Of a stretch of 64,000 nt of DNA, positions 24,022 through 36,177 are shown in pieces. A model generated the notes under the pieces. That model saw only the letters and a list, made by a program, of their open reading frames with translations. It ran no database searches and was not told where the DNA came from. Both the position numbers and the translations under genes were made by a program. This stretch comes from Oscheius tipulae (taxonomy: Eukaryota; Nematoda; Chromadorea; Rhabditida; Rhabditidae): the NCBI GenBank assembly GCA_037178975.1, contig JASJZH010000006.1, forward strand, positions 8,060,001 to 8,124,000, written 5' to 3'. Positions within the stretch are counted from its first letter, which is position 1, and each line of letters begins with the position of its first letter.

Positions 24022-24497
24022 TCAATTGTTTTGCCGTTCGCTGAAGTCGAAGAACTGGGGGAGTTCGGAAGGTTGTTTGACATAACGATGGTCGGTCTCT
24101 TGTCTTCTAAAGCCCCAATTTTTGCAGAAATGCATAATTCCTCACCTCCACTTAGTTCTCCTATTCTGAAACCACGTCTTTACCTGGTTGTCGGTCATGC
24201 TCAGTTGTTCAGCTAGCTGACATCTCTCAATCTGGGTAATGTATTTTTGGGTCTTAAACCGCTCTTCGAGCACCGCCACCTTAAACAATAGGTTGAAACA
24301 AAAGACCAAGATACCTGAGCACGAGAAAAACATGTCCTGGTCTTCTTTGTCTCACCATCTCGCTGAAACGGAGGCGACACTCTGCCGTTCGGCTGGACCA
24401 GCTGATAGGCCTGAGAAACATGCTCAAAACTGCTGAAGAAACTCACAGAAAGCTCGATAAGACTGGAAATGTTGAACGGAGTCCATCCTTTCTGCAT
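24022..24497 (-). CDS. TLX-type homeobox protein (short)
   Basis: Four exons joined in phase encode about 120 residues: [17 protein letters not shown], then [19 protein letters not shown], then the homeodomain. The homeodomain starts [19 protein letters not shown], continues [19 protein letters not shown], and its recognition helix is [20 protein letters not shown]. Thr at the recognition-helix position usually held by Ile/Val ([12 protein letters not shown]) and the trailing RRQ are typical of TLX/HOX11 and Drosophila C15. BarH proteins also have the Thr, but with WYQNRRTKWKRQ. FNISSLI upstream looks like an eh1 Groucho-binding motif, as TLX proteins have. The protein ends about 28 residues after the homeodomain and is much shorter than other TLX proteins (about 280-330 aa). 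It should be a nuclear transcription factor. More 5' exons are possible. Confidence 0.85.
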
Positions 24498-25436
24498 CAC
24501 GGACAGACAAGTGAGAGAGCGAACAGAAGCGCTTCACACTGCAATTAGACGAAGGCACAAAATTGCTCGTCATTTGGCAGACAAATACCCTTTATGATTG
24601 TCATCTCCCTCAACAATCATCTGTTACAGAGACACATGCAGCTATAGAATGTCAACTGTTAAATTCTTCTTTGTAGAAGGAAGAATAGCAATGTTGCTCT
24701 TTTCGACCGTGGGGCCCGGAGGTGTAAAGTTCAAAACATGTCTTATTTGGTTGTAGGGTTTCTGGTAGGAATCAGCTGCAGAATGGTTATAGAGTACTTG
24801 TTTTTTAATGCCTATGTTTTGTGCAAAAAGCTGTCCAAAAGGTACTGTGGGAAGTTGACTTCATTATGCAGCTTCCGCCAGTTTCGGCTTCTGACCGGCT
24901 CTTATGCAAATAGAATAGCAGGCTGAAACAAGCGCATAGCCAATGAATCAACATTATCGTGTGGCTAGCTTTAAAATTTCTTGATGTTCCACTGTATCCC
25001 ATGCTTTAAGAATGTACAGTTAGAAGGTTCGGTTTTCCATTCAAGCCTCTTTTTTATTTAGAAGGGCCCTGGTTTTACCTGATCTTGATTCTCGTTCAAT
25101 TTCATCGCTCAGACAAATAAATGACAGCCTGAAGTATATAAGCTTGACAGGGCATCACATTAACGGGCTCCATTCCCAAACCGAAGTGCTTTCGCAGCTT
25201 TTTGTGCCCGCTGCGCGCGTTTTCGAGTGCCTGACAAGGGGGCGCATCAGTGTTTGTCCGTCTCTTTTGTGACATCGCCATTCTAACTAGCCGGATCGTC
25301 TTCTTGCTTACATTACTCACCTACGGACAGCAGTAGCTGTTTTCTTACACTCTGGTCCAAAAATTTTCTTTACTGCTAAAAAGAAACAGATGTTGGCTTC
25401 TTCGCAACAAGTCTTGAGCTCAATGTCATTTTATAG
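24498..25436. other. Intergenic, or unresolved 5' part of the following gene
   Basis: No recognised domain. The next gene enters at 25437 in a frame that needs at least one exon upstream, which I could not place. Confidence 0.4.
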
Positions 25437-26534
25437 CATTGTCTTCTTGGGAAGTTACCGACTCTTTGAGGGAGCTGCAGCTCCTGAAGAGACCCCGACC
25501 TCTTCCAAGATTCAAAGACGAAGAAAAATGCATTTATGCTCAGTGGAACATCAAGGTAGAGCCTTCTTAACCCAAAATATATTATGATTTAAGGGCTTCT
25601 ACTGCAGAAAAAGCGGTCTGCCTAAGCTGGCAGTCAAAGGCGTTGCTCGAGTGCAGTACTCGACGCTACACATTAATGGCGGGTTTCCAAAGTTTCACAT
25701 CAGAATTCCTTTGGTAAGTGGCTGGTTATTCAATAGAAAGAAACTTTTAGGTCTCAATAGGATATATTGAATCCAGCAACGACGTGATGGACATACGAGG
25801 TTGCGACTACAAAATACTTCTCTTTGGTGTGGACAATATACAGGTGTGGTTTGAACTTTATCATCAAAATGCTCACTTTTGCTCTTTGCAACGGTCCGAA
25901 ACATCCCTCAGACTGTGAACAAATGCCAAACGTTCAAAAACCGATTGCATTCACATTAACTCTCAGTTCTTGTATGCATCTAGCCGTTCTAAACAGTTGT
26001 TGTTTTGGGTTTTGAGTTGCAGTTTTGTATTTTAGGTGTTTACGTATGCAAGGAGTAAGCTAACTTTTACTCTTTTCAAGTCAAAAACATGACTCATTTG
26101 CTCTCATAGTCAAGTACGTAGATTTCCCTCCTCGGAGCTCTAAAGTTCGCGATGTCTTTTTCACAAAAAGTCGGCGAACTTTTGAAAAAGTAGCTTAGCT
26201 CTAGTGTTTTTAACCAACGATTAGGATAGACATACTAGATCAGAAATGATGAACAGATCAGCAAGGTCACCACGGCAAGAGTGAAGCGAAGTCTGAAGAT
26301 TGCTTTGAATTTTCAATTATTTCCAGACTATCCGAGACTGGTTGCGTTTTCTGGTGATCCGTCAGCGAGTGCCACATTCATTAGTCGGAAAGCAGTTTGA
26401 ATGGCAGGTACTTTCAAACGAAAAAATAGTGGACATGTGATTAATGAGCTCCTTTTCAGGTCCGCCCCGTGAAAAATGACCGCCAGCTAAAGATCTCCCC
26501 CTTCTCTCCACTCAACTGTTTCCGTTTCGTATGA
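25437..26534 (+). CDS. Unrecognised conserved-looking protein, 5' end not found
   Basis: Five exons (25437-25555, 25594-25713, 25751-25843, 26327-26407, 26460-26534) join in perfect phase and give at least 161 residues, ending CFRFV. Recognisable stretches are [64 protein letters not shown] and [19 protein letters not shown]. The alternation of beta-like strands followed by a Trp-containing amphipathic helix is reminiscent of a PH-like fold, but this is only an impression. I do not recognise the family. The first exon starts in phase 1 after a TTTATAG acceptor and has no in-frame ATG, so an upstream exon is missing. AATAAA follows the stop at 26537, supporting the 3' end. Confidence 0.65.
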
Positions 26535-26886
26535 AAATAAATATATTTATTTTCTCTTTGCACAGATGGGGGAACAGCGAGTATGGCAAGGCATGTCATT
26601 CTGTATAAGGCACACAACTCACTTTACCCTTTGGAGTTTACATGGTTACGAAACAGAGCCCAGAAAAAGGTTTACACACAGAACACGGAGCTCTTAACCC
26701 TATCATGGAGAGATATTGCTAGTTTTTGGTAGAGAGAGCGGAAGAAGAATACAAGAAAATCACCAGATTTGCTTTTTTGGGGTCGGGGAAGAAATCGTTT
26801 GTACATATTAGAGAATCATAGAAAACGGTGTGTGGGATAGGCAGCGGGGGGCTTTGGTTGTACTCGGAATAATTAACACCTAGAGC
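26535..26886. other. Convergent 3' intergenic space
   Basis: Separates two convergent genes; contains a polyadenylation signal (AATAAA) at 26537 for the upstream plus-strand gene. Nothing else seen. Confidence 0.5.
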
Positions 26887-29800
26887 CTAGACAGAAGCCT
26901 CCTCGGGTTCCAGTTTAAAGTCGGCGCCCAGTTTGAACTCGGATTTAAAGTCCGGTAACAGCGAGCCGGGAGCCAGAGTTGAGATCAGACCACAAATAGC
27001 CTCTGGAAGACCATTCTGACGCAGAGCCGAGTCGTCGGCTGTTCCATTCTGCATGTGCGTCTTCTTGTGCCGCAGCAGATTGTCTTTTCTGTTGAACCTG
27101 CAACATTTTTCTCATTTTTTCTATTTTTCTCCGATACCTTTTGTTGCAGTAGGGACAGGTATGTGGCCGGAGACCCGTATGAATAAATTGATGCTTCTTG
27201 AGCAGGAATTTGTTGGCGAACCTCTTCTGGCAATTAGAATGCTCGCAGATGAAAGGCTTGTCTGAAGTTCACTCTTCACAACGGAACCTCCTCCTTGTCT
27301 CTCTATCTCTGTCAAAATTTATTGCGCGCTGGACGACCTCAGACAGTCAAGGGCGGTGAATCGTATCACTTCGCAGCGCGAACCTGAACGATAATCATGT
27401 CAGACAACTCAAATTAGGCCGCAATTAATGAGCAAGGGATATTTCGAATAGAGAGGGGAAAACAGTGAAAATGTCACGTAAAGGTCGTAGTTATGCAAAT
27501 CTACGGTAGCTTCAAAACTGACATAAGAGTTTGTCAATAGTGCTTGCAATATTTTAGAACAAGTTGGAACCTGTCAGAGGAAACTTCTCAGAACTGAACT
27601 CTGGGATTCTCAAGTATCCTGAGCATTGCGGTCATGCGAGATTTGGAATGCGTTACTGAAGTGTCTTACTATATCAAGCAGAATACTCTACCAGTGGCCT
27701 GAAACAGAACTATCAATTTTCCTAATGACAGACTATTGTTTTGAGCAAAGATTTGCTATAGATACATCATCCTTAAAAACCTTTGTTGGATTGTTCAGTA
27801 TCTTTTGGATTAAGTGTTTTGATACCCAGTTAGCGCATTACGGATTGTTTGGAAGCTATGCGCCCTCCTCTAACAAAAATGATTTCAGAGAAAACCAATT
27901 GTATATCTGTGTACGCAGTGATGTCTTCGGAAGGTGAGTGGAAACTCTTGCCATCCTATGATCTACTAACTTTAAGTTGCGTCCCTTGCGGTTTTTGCCT
28001 TCCCACTCCATTTTCCGCCCGCTTAATTACCCCAGTACCAATTCAGATTTTTCTCGATGGGAATCTCTTTCTCTCTGCGAGTGCGTGATAACTATCTAAC
28101 TCCTCCCGTCGATGTTATCGAGGCGAGTTGAGGGCGCAGGAGGTGACTTAAGGTCGCGCATAAATCTTGTTACATATTGGAGTTGAACGACCGACCTGAA
28201 TCATTGTCGACACTCATCTCGAGAAGTGGGAAATCGTCCTTGATGTCTTCGGAAGGTGAAGGGGAACTCTCGCCATCTTCGATGTTTTCGTCCTGTCCAT
28301 CCATCGAGTCCTGATGTTGCATGAAGGAATGTCCACTTAGCCTCTGTCTGAAAGAATTTCCTTGTTTCAAATCTCTTCGACTGCTTTTTCTAACTCAGTC
28401 TGCGCACCGAACGTCCGCACGATATCACTAACAGCCTGATTAGCGGACAGACAATGCAATAAACCATTTAGGAAAAAGTTTAATAGCTCTGGCCGGAAGA
28501 CTGACACCTTGATTTCAAAGCTTTTACAAAAAGTCCTCGGAAACTGGGTTGAAACTTTTTTTTAATAAGAAATTTCAACCGCTGCCATTCATCTCTCTAT
28601 CTCCCTCAACGGCTTTCAAACAAGAAAAAGCGATCCTCGCCGGCGATCTATCGCAACGCGATCTGGCTCCTCAAGTCTTGTCCTTCTCCTTTTTCTCCGT
28701 ATCGGTCAAGCGGGTTCTTCTTCAGCAATGCCGCTTCCCCCGAGGTTCCGAGAGTCATTAGGCAAACCGTTATCAATCAACCGCACCAGGCCACACTGCC
28801 CATGACAACGAGCTGCTACGGATACAGTGAGAGAGAGAACGAGGCGAGAGAATGAATCCAAGGCATGTCTAATGGACGACTGTGTCATATATATCGAAGC
28901 ACTTCAGTACTTTTTCAAACGTTCTAAGTTTGTGGCTAATAGTTGGAGTGCGCATTCAATTATGTCTTCCGACAGGATAAAGGCTTAAAGTTGATACCGA
29001 ATATACAATCTATGTTTATTAGGATTTTGTCTGTTCTATCTGAAATTTCACGAAAATGTTTCATTCAAAGCTTTTTCTGGCAAGTATTCAATCATACATC
29101 TCTTCAAAAATAGTCAAACAGTTCCGATGATGGTTCATTTGAAACTTTCGAGACAATGCCAAGACAAACACACAAGTGCAAGGTTTTGAATCAAACACTG
29201 CAATATAGTTGGATAAACAACAGTCTGCTACTTGATTGATATCAGAACTACGAACACATTCCCTTGTTGCTCGATTTCCTTCAGCATTGGAGAAATCTTG
29301 CAAAGCTAGCTCAAATTTATCGCGTTTTTTGTACTTTCAGTCATGTCATCTTTCCAAAAGTATATTGCACTATTGGACTATGTGAATCTAATTGGATCTA
29401 AAAGAGAGAGAGGGAGAGTTCTGAATACAATAAAGGATTGATCTTTTATACTTAAAGTCACAGAAGTTCGACAGTTAGTTCTCATTCGAACCTTGCTTTC
29501 AATGCTTCAAAAGTAGTTCCCTACTCTGACAGTTTTGCCTCTCTCGCTGTTCCTCAGGACAAAGAGAAACGATCAAAAGGACTCCCTTTCCCTGATAAAA
29601 CACTAGAGTTCCATCGCCATATAACAACTGTTCTTGCCCCTTGTTTGCCTAGCGATAAACTGATCGCAACTTTTTATCATTAACTGATAAGAGGCGACAG
29701 TTGCAGAGTAGGTTTCAAACCTTCGGTAATCGGATTCCGAGACCTACTGATTGGCTCAATGCCTGCCGCTCAAGCAGAATCCTAAGAACGCTCGCGGCTG

Positions 29801-31380
29801 TAAATGACTCCTTTTGCGGTAAGCGGCCTTTTCGGAATAGGGTAGAGGAGTGACAGCCGCCGGGGTCATTGACGGCACTCCTCGGTAATATCTGACAGTA
29901 GCCAAGGAACTATCCTCAAGCGGAATGCGGTTGTCTCGAAAGATAACGGCGATCGAGGTCGGCCTTCGACAGCGACCGCCGACCGCCGACTTTACAACCA
30001 ATGAACTCGCTCCTCCGAGTTACCGTAACGGAAAGAAAACAAGCAAAGGAAAGAGAGTGAGAGGGAGCCTATGCCTACTGTACACAGGTTCCGCCGACAA
30101 TCGTCGTCCATATCATTGAATGAGGAAGAAGGCGAGAAGAGCAGATACTATTTGTTGTGTTTCCGGTGAGGAATGATTTTGTTTACAAGTTCGCAGTTCA
30201 CTCGGTCTCCCCGTTAACGATATCCCATTAGGTTTTCTACCAAAAGCAATGTCCAAAGACTGACCGCTGACAGTTTCTTAGGACAAGCGCTTCATCATCA
30301 GCACTAAACTGCCAATAAAACAATGATTGATGAGCCAACATTGACACAACAGCGCAACTCCAAAATTAAGAGGGACTCACATTTGACCCATCATGGTACC
30401 AAAAAGAGATCCTGTATTGGCAGGGTTTTGCATCATCCTGATCATGTTCAAGTAGGCTTGGGGATCCACGCTCGACGTCCATCCAGGAATCATCACTTGC
30501 GGTTGCCCTTCGTCTTTCTAAGAGAAATCATAGCAAACAATCTCTTTGAATAAAAACCTCGGGCTGAAACTTCTTGCAGAGCTGCTTGACCGTGTCATCT
30601 AGACTCCGAGTTGCCTTCCGTTTGACCGAAGTCTAAAAATTACTAGTGTTCCGGAGATCAAAAACAGCTGGCAGGTTAGGCAAAATTACGTCACGTCAGT
30701 GACCCGATAGCCGCTTTGCGGGGAAACGAACCTGTGACAGATTCATCGACAGGGGGACATCCTCGGACGGTGTCGAGGCTTTCGGACTCTCCTCACCAGC
30801 AGAGGTAGGGGAGGCATCCTAAAAAAAAACTGAGATTCTGCAGAATGAGAATATGGAAATACCTGGCTCAATGGTGTCGGGAATTCGGGAGAGGAGGCAG
30901 AAGAATTCAATTTACATCGAACCGTCGGTGTGATTGTCTCTCTTAAAAGCGTTTAATGAAGGCAGTCCATTTTTTCCAGACCTGTCCTGTCCATCATCAG
31001 CTTTGCCCTCCAAGGTTTTGGAAATATACGAACGCAGCGAATGAATCTCTTTCAGCACCTCGAGGCAGTCACTGCTAGGATTGAGGGTCAACGGAAGTTG
31101 GCTGAGATCAGTAGCGGCAAAGATGAGGTTCTCTCGAGCATTGAACACATCATAGAGATCAACGACATCTTGAGGTAGATGGACGGCTTCCTAAAGTTGT
31201 TTTTGTCCAAAAGCATTTTAAAGAACCTACCAGAGGAGAAGTTCTGCGGAGGAGGACGTCTCGAGCATCAGCGATGAGGTCTGCTGCGAAGGAACGTTGG
31301 ACCAAAAGCCGCAAGTTGGACAGGGAACGGAAATTGTGAATGAAGCAGAGCACCGAGTTTACAACTATCGGCCGTTCCAT
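26887..31380 (-). CDS. Two-finger C2H2 zinc-finger protein with a novel N-terminal region
   Basis: About nine exons join in phase. The start ATG at 31380 lies just after a TTTCTAG acceptor and opens MERPIVVNSVLCFIHNFRSL, a helical, leucine-rich region of about 115 residues that I do not recognise. A Ser/Pro/Glu-rich linker follows (SPTSAGEESPKASTPSED and SMDGQDENIEDGESSPSPSE). Two C-terminal C2H2 fingers follow: CEHSNCQKRFANKFLLKKHQFIH (four residues between the cysteines) and, after TGLRPHT, CPYCNKRFNRKDNLLRHKKTH. The protein ends FKLEPEEASV. The exon carrying the linker (28196-28346) joins the finger exon over an intron of about 0.9 kb. It should be a nuclear DNA-binding regulator; targets are unknown. 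Confidence 0.8.
27920..27960. repeat. Intronic partial copy of a neighbouring exon
   Basis: GATGTCTTCGGAAGGTGAGT and the following 21 bases match 28242-28283, part of the acidic-linker exon of the zinc-finger gene, at about 85 percent by eye and in the same orientation. Confidence 0.65.
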
Positions 31381-32860
31381 GCCCCGCCTAGAAAATGGTT
31401 TGTGGACAAGAAGAAGGGAAGAGGCGTGAAGTGTTCGACTGGCTATTATGAATATGTATGAATGTAAGGGGGACTACAGTGCCTACCCTCCCCCAAAAAT
31501 ATCAATAGATGTCGTTGAGACGAGACAAAAGGGGAGGTTGTGGTTACTGTCTTAGGACACAAGTAAGAGGAGGAGGTACATTGCAGTCAACCGGCTGTTG
31601 AGTGTAATGTGGCATGAGGCAGGTAGGGGTATTCTCTCACTCTCTCGCACCTTATCGGGTGGCCTGAACCAGAAGTTATCAGCGCTGGTTATCAGAGGGC
31701 GCGCACGAGGCCAATGCCTGCCTCGATTCTCGATTCTATCGCGCGCCTCGCTCCGCCCATTTCTGACGCGCCTCAGGGCTACTATCCGGCACTCAGCGCC
31801 GACCCGTCCCCCAAAACTACTGTAATAAGGGCGGAGGAGCGAGCTCTCTCTCAACTGGTAGTCTTCCAGGACACATACTTTCGCCAACCAGTCCGTCTCT
31901 CTCCCAACAAATGATATCCGATTGTGTGATAGGACATACACACAATCAGCTTCGCTTACAGTCGACAGTGTTCGTGGCTCGCGATAAGAGAGGTATGCAA
32001 CTACTGCATACAATTTTAACATTTTATCAGTACAAGAGTGAGAAATGGACTGATTTCAATTGTACTTGCACACACGAACACTGCCGAGCAGAGCAAAAAC
32101 ATGGACTTGGGGTCTCATTCTCAGATTCAGTAAAAGTACAATCACTATCTTTTCGTCCTCAAGTTCGAGAGCTGGCTCAAAAGGAAGCAGAGATTACTAG
32201 ATTTTTGACAGAACTTTGAATAAAGTGTAACTCAAAATAGGAAGCCTCTTCTGTTTCATGGAAGAGATGCGAGCCGAAGTATGGAGGGGTTTCCGATAGC
32301 ACCGAAACAAAATGACTGTTCAAACTTAGACTAAAACTATTTAGTGATTTGTAAACTATTTACATGTACAGCAATCAAGTAAATCCCCAAGTTAAATGAG
32401 TCAAAAAGAAGCCACAGATGGCTGGTGTAATGGAAACTGTGAAGCAGTTGCTGTCTGGGAAGACTCCCGAGAGAGTGATTCTCTCAACCGAAATTCCTGA
32501 ACTGTTAATCAGAGATTCTAATGAACTCGCGCCATGTAATAAAGTGCAACAAGCCTCCCATAAGTGTCGAAGAGTTGTTTTTCTAGAGGACTGGGGAGAT
32601 AAGCTACAGTAAATTCGAAAAAAGACCCGCCAAAATTATCAGAGGTTACTGATAAATGTATAGCAAATCGACTTACGAAGCTCCCTGTACCTTCCACGAA
32701 CTTTCTATCACTCTCATGTATCGAGTTACCGTATAAAATGTGTCAGGGCGCCGAGTCTAAGCGCGAGCCCTCACGATAGAGGTTGATGCATAAACAGACA
32801 TTTGAATCATGGGCAAAACAAATAGCTCAGAGTGCGATATTAACTGATCGGGGAGGGACG

Positions 32861-32882
32861 GAGAGAGAGAGAGAGAGAGAGA
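32861..32882. repeat. GA microsatellite
   Basis: About eleven GA units. Confidence 0.9.
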
Positions 32883-35246
32883 CATTTATGCACTCTCAGA
32901 TAAGGTCATACGTGGCAAAGGAGAGGGAGAAGCAAGAAACGGAGAGGGCCGGAGGGCCGACTGCCAGCTCTTATCGCCTCCTTCGCAACTTTTTGATAAA
33001 TCAATTTTCGTTGGGTGAAGGAAAAAGCTTTTAAGAGGATGTGTACAGGTACAATATAACATCACTCTCTGTCTCGCACACGCAGCTGAACAATGGGTTT
33101 CTCGACAACTCATCCTGAGGACACCTGAGAAGATAAAAGAACCCTGGCTACGGTAGTGAATTCACTCGCACCTGCTGAAGCTGACGCAACCCAGTGTCTG
33201 GCCTGAGGAACACGAACCCACTACAGTAGTTCAAAATGTGTTCCGCCTTTCTCTTTCTGACATATAAGGTCGCCCTTTGCTTCCCTAAAAGCCGCGCCGC
33301 CAAACCTCAAATGTTACAGTTATATTGATATTGTTCCAGCGCGGCACATCATTGTTGAAGAGGGGCCGGGCCCCGGCGTTTCAACGAGCTTCTAAAAGTT
33401 GTAAATTATCGCGTCTATCTAGTCCGAGAGAAGTGCAAGGGTCGTAGCCGTTTTTGTCTTCGGTTCCACTTGAACATTCTTGGACACTACGCTGACTTAA
33501 GTAACTGTACCGTTGAGGGCCGAGAGGACGAGAGTCATAAGGGTCATGAGATAAAGTCTGCGAAGGTGGCAGCCGGCCTTGGGACAGAACTAATAGTATA
33601 ACTTTCTCTCTCTCAAGCGCAGGGAATGGGTCAGTTTCTGTGGACACAGTTGGCAGTGTACTCCTTATATTAAAGTAACTGAAACCTTCTAATGTTACAA
33701 TTAGCATCTACCAGTGTTAGGAAATCACCTAAATAGTGAAGAACAAAACATCTTTTGAGCTCTGATCAAATCGTAACTTGTGAAAGGAAAACTAGGCAAC
33801 TGATATCGCTAGACTGAAGAGAACGTGGGATAGCTCTATACTCCGCGAAGAAACCGGAAAGGAAAGAATTGGGCTCATACAGTCCAAAATGAACAATGCG
33901 TTCAAATGCGGATGTGAAGCAGGTGTGATTTTCCCGAGCTAATCCTCACCTGTCTCCTTCCTGTTACAAGCGCCTCATGGGAAATCTCTTGAGTTCTGTA
34001 CGATAAGCTCCAGTAAGCCACGCATGCCAATGAAATCTTTTGAGCGGCTACTGAAACTATCATTCTCATGTTTCACATTTTGGGCGAGCCTGAAAGTCTG
34101 CAAAATAAAGTTTTTGCTTTTTAGTGACATTGGAGTTAGCTTTGACAGAAGTCAGGTAACTGGTCAAAGATTTTAACAGATGGATCAGCACAATTGCTAG
34201 CATCCTACCATCAGAAAGAGTTTAAAAACAACAGTGACAAACAAGAAGTCACTAGAAAAAGGACCGATTTGATAGTTGTGTGAGTCCACAAAAGAGTGGC
34301 AACTGATTTATTTGGACGGAAGCGCGGCTGGCATTAATAAGTCTGACTCAATGAGGGAACAAAGCAATATATGTCGATGAGATGAGCTAACATTATTTGA
34401 ATGGAGGTGAGAGAGGCAAAGGAGGACAGTGCTTCTCATGGCGTGAGAAGATACTGTTGAGACGAAAACGACCATTGCCTGAGGGAGGGAGAGAGTCATA
34501 AAGAAGAGGATTCGCCCCATTGTCATACTGCTTTGTTAATAGGGAGTCGGCAATGAGGGAGGGATAGCGCGGTATGGAACAGGCAGTCCAGCTGATCCAA
34601 TATCAGCAGTTCCTCAATAGCTGTCGCTTTCAAATCATTCGATTGTGAATCGTGGCCTCGGTCGAGAACTGTTAAGAATTCTGCCGTATTGTTAGAGGGT
34701 CCCGGTACTGTACTATGATACAGATCCTCCTCCGGCGTAACCTGATTCATCTAAATTTTGGGGGTGAAGACTGTAGGACCTTTTGACTCCGGCCAAAAAG
34801 CCTGTCGCTGACGCGGCGATGACTCCACAACGCCAGCGACTCACAATGCGGAGCGAATTCCGTCTTCTCTAAAAAGAGAGAGGGAAGAGCTACTCCCTCA
34901 TGATAGAAATAGTAGAAACTATCAAACTTTTGGATTCTTGCAGAACCCAAAATCCCTAGTTCAGCGTTAGCAACTTGGAAGGCTTCTTTGTTTTATCAGC
35001 CTCTAGGACGCGGAGAAATGATGGAAAATACACACTAGAAGAATGAAAAACAGGAGATTTTGCCCCCATATGGAAAGAGCCCCCGCAGGCTACAATTGAA
35101 AGTGGGGTCCCAAGGCCACAGCTGTACCACAGAGCTATCAGAACACTGAGATCAGCAGACTGCGATGCACATGGGGAGAAGCTCAGCGGCTACCAGAACA
35201 ACAGTAGCTATGCCTAGCTAGCAGCGCCTACTTTCTGTACCATCAT

Positions 35247-35334
35247 GCTCCGGTAGCTTAGTGGTCAAAGTGGGGCCTTGGATTCTAGTTCCCACTTCTC
35301 CCAGCAGACGGGTGTTCAAAACCCCTCGCGGCAA
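35247..35334 (+). repeat. tRNA-derived repeat or relic
   Basis: TAGCTTAGTGGTCAAAGTGG is an A-box-like sequence and GGTGTTCAAAACCCC a B-box-like one, with an enlarged spacing of about 55 bases. The overall cloverleaf is not convincing, so a SINE-type element or a tRNA relic is more likely than a functional tRNA. Confidence 0.5.
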
Positions 35335-35382
35335 AACGCTTTGTTTAGACTCTTTCGATGTTTCCAGCTCTTGTGTTCAAGG

Positions 35383-35429
35383 TAGAATTGAATGCAAAAC
35401 ATGTTTGACATGTTTTGCATTCAATTCTA
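35383..35429. repeat. 22-bp perfect hairpin with 3-base loop
   Basis: The arm TAGAATTGAATGCAAAACAT plus GT is followed by the loop TTG and the exact inverse. Confidence 0.9.
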
Positions 35430-36177
35430 TAGCTACCATCTCACACGTTTGTATTTGACTACATTTCGAAACTCTGCTCATGGTGTTTCTTCCACCCCGT
35501 CTTGTAATAAACGGGCAAACGCTTTAATCTTTAATGGGTACCGAATACTTGGTCTTCGCCCAGTAAAAGATCGATCAAGGCTCAGTGTTCTTCCAGGTAT
35601 GTAATATGGTAACTGACTCACCCTGTAGAGATGAAGTTGAAAGAAAACCAACTTTATAGATGAAGTCGTGCTAGGAGGAACTAGTTCTGAGGCGATTATC
35701 TGGTCAGTGTCACTGTATCCCTCCAGCATAACTCACTATTTGCTCCATAGTGATTCAGCTGAGCAGACCAAATATCCTCACGACCCCTTGCTTTCTTGCC
35801 CTCCCCGGATAGATACACCACCCAGCAAAAGACACACTTTATTTAAAACGACCTCGTCCAAATGAGTGAACAATACTCAGGAGTTGAAGATCAATTGCGG
35901 AAGGAACAAAATGAATATTATGAAGTTGTGGAAGCAACTAAGTGACACCATTTCAGGCGGCAAATCACGTATCTTGACAATTTTGCATATGAACTAAAGT
36001 CTTTCAGCCGGGGAATGGTGTCGAAATCTGTGGGGGATATGTGAGGAGATACAGAGAATTCTAGTTGAACTCAGAAGGGACAATAGAAATCTATGGATCT
36101 AGACGAGATGTTTAGTGTTTAGGGAGTTAACCGTACAAAAATTAAAGTCAAAATGGAGAATTGGGAGGAAGAAAGAG

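Larger units (their letters stand above)
31381..36177. other. Long intergenic region
   Basis: About 4.8 kb between the divergent-side 5' end of the zinc-finger gene and the 3' end of the Caprin gene. It contains a GA microsatellite, a tRNA-like relic (35247-35334) and a perfect hairpin (35383-35429). A 156-codon open stretch on the minus strand near 31552-32022 shows no homology or splice support. No gene recognised. Confidence 0.45.

Noticed and set aside
27318..27380. Possible third zinc-finger half (RFALRSDTIHRP)
   Set aside because: It meets a stop at once and lacks a cysteine pair; the linker exon joins the first complete finger in phase without it.
31552..32022. 156-codon minus-strand frame upstream of the zinc-finger gene
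   Set aside because: No domain, no splice-phase partner, and irregular composition; probably chance.
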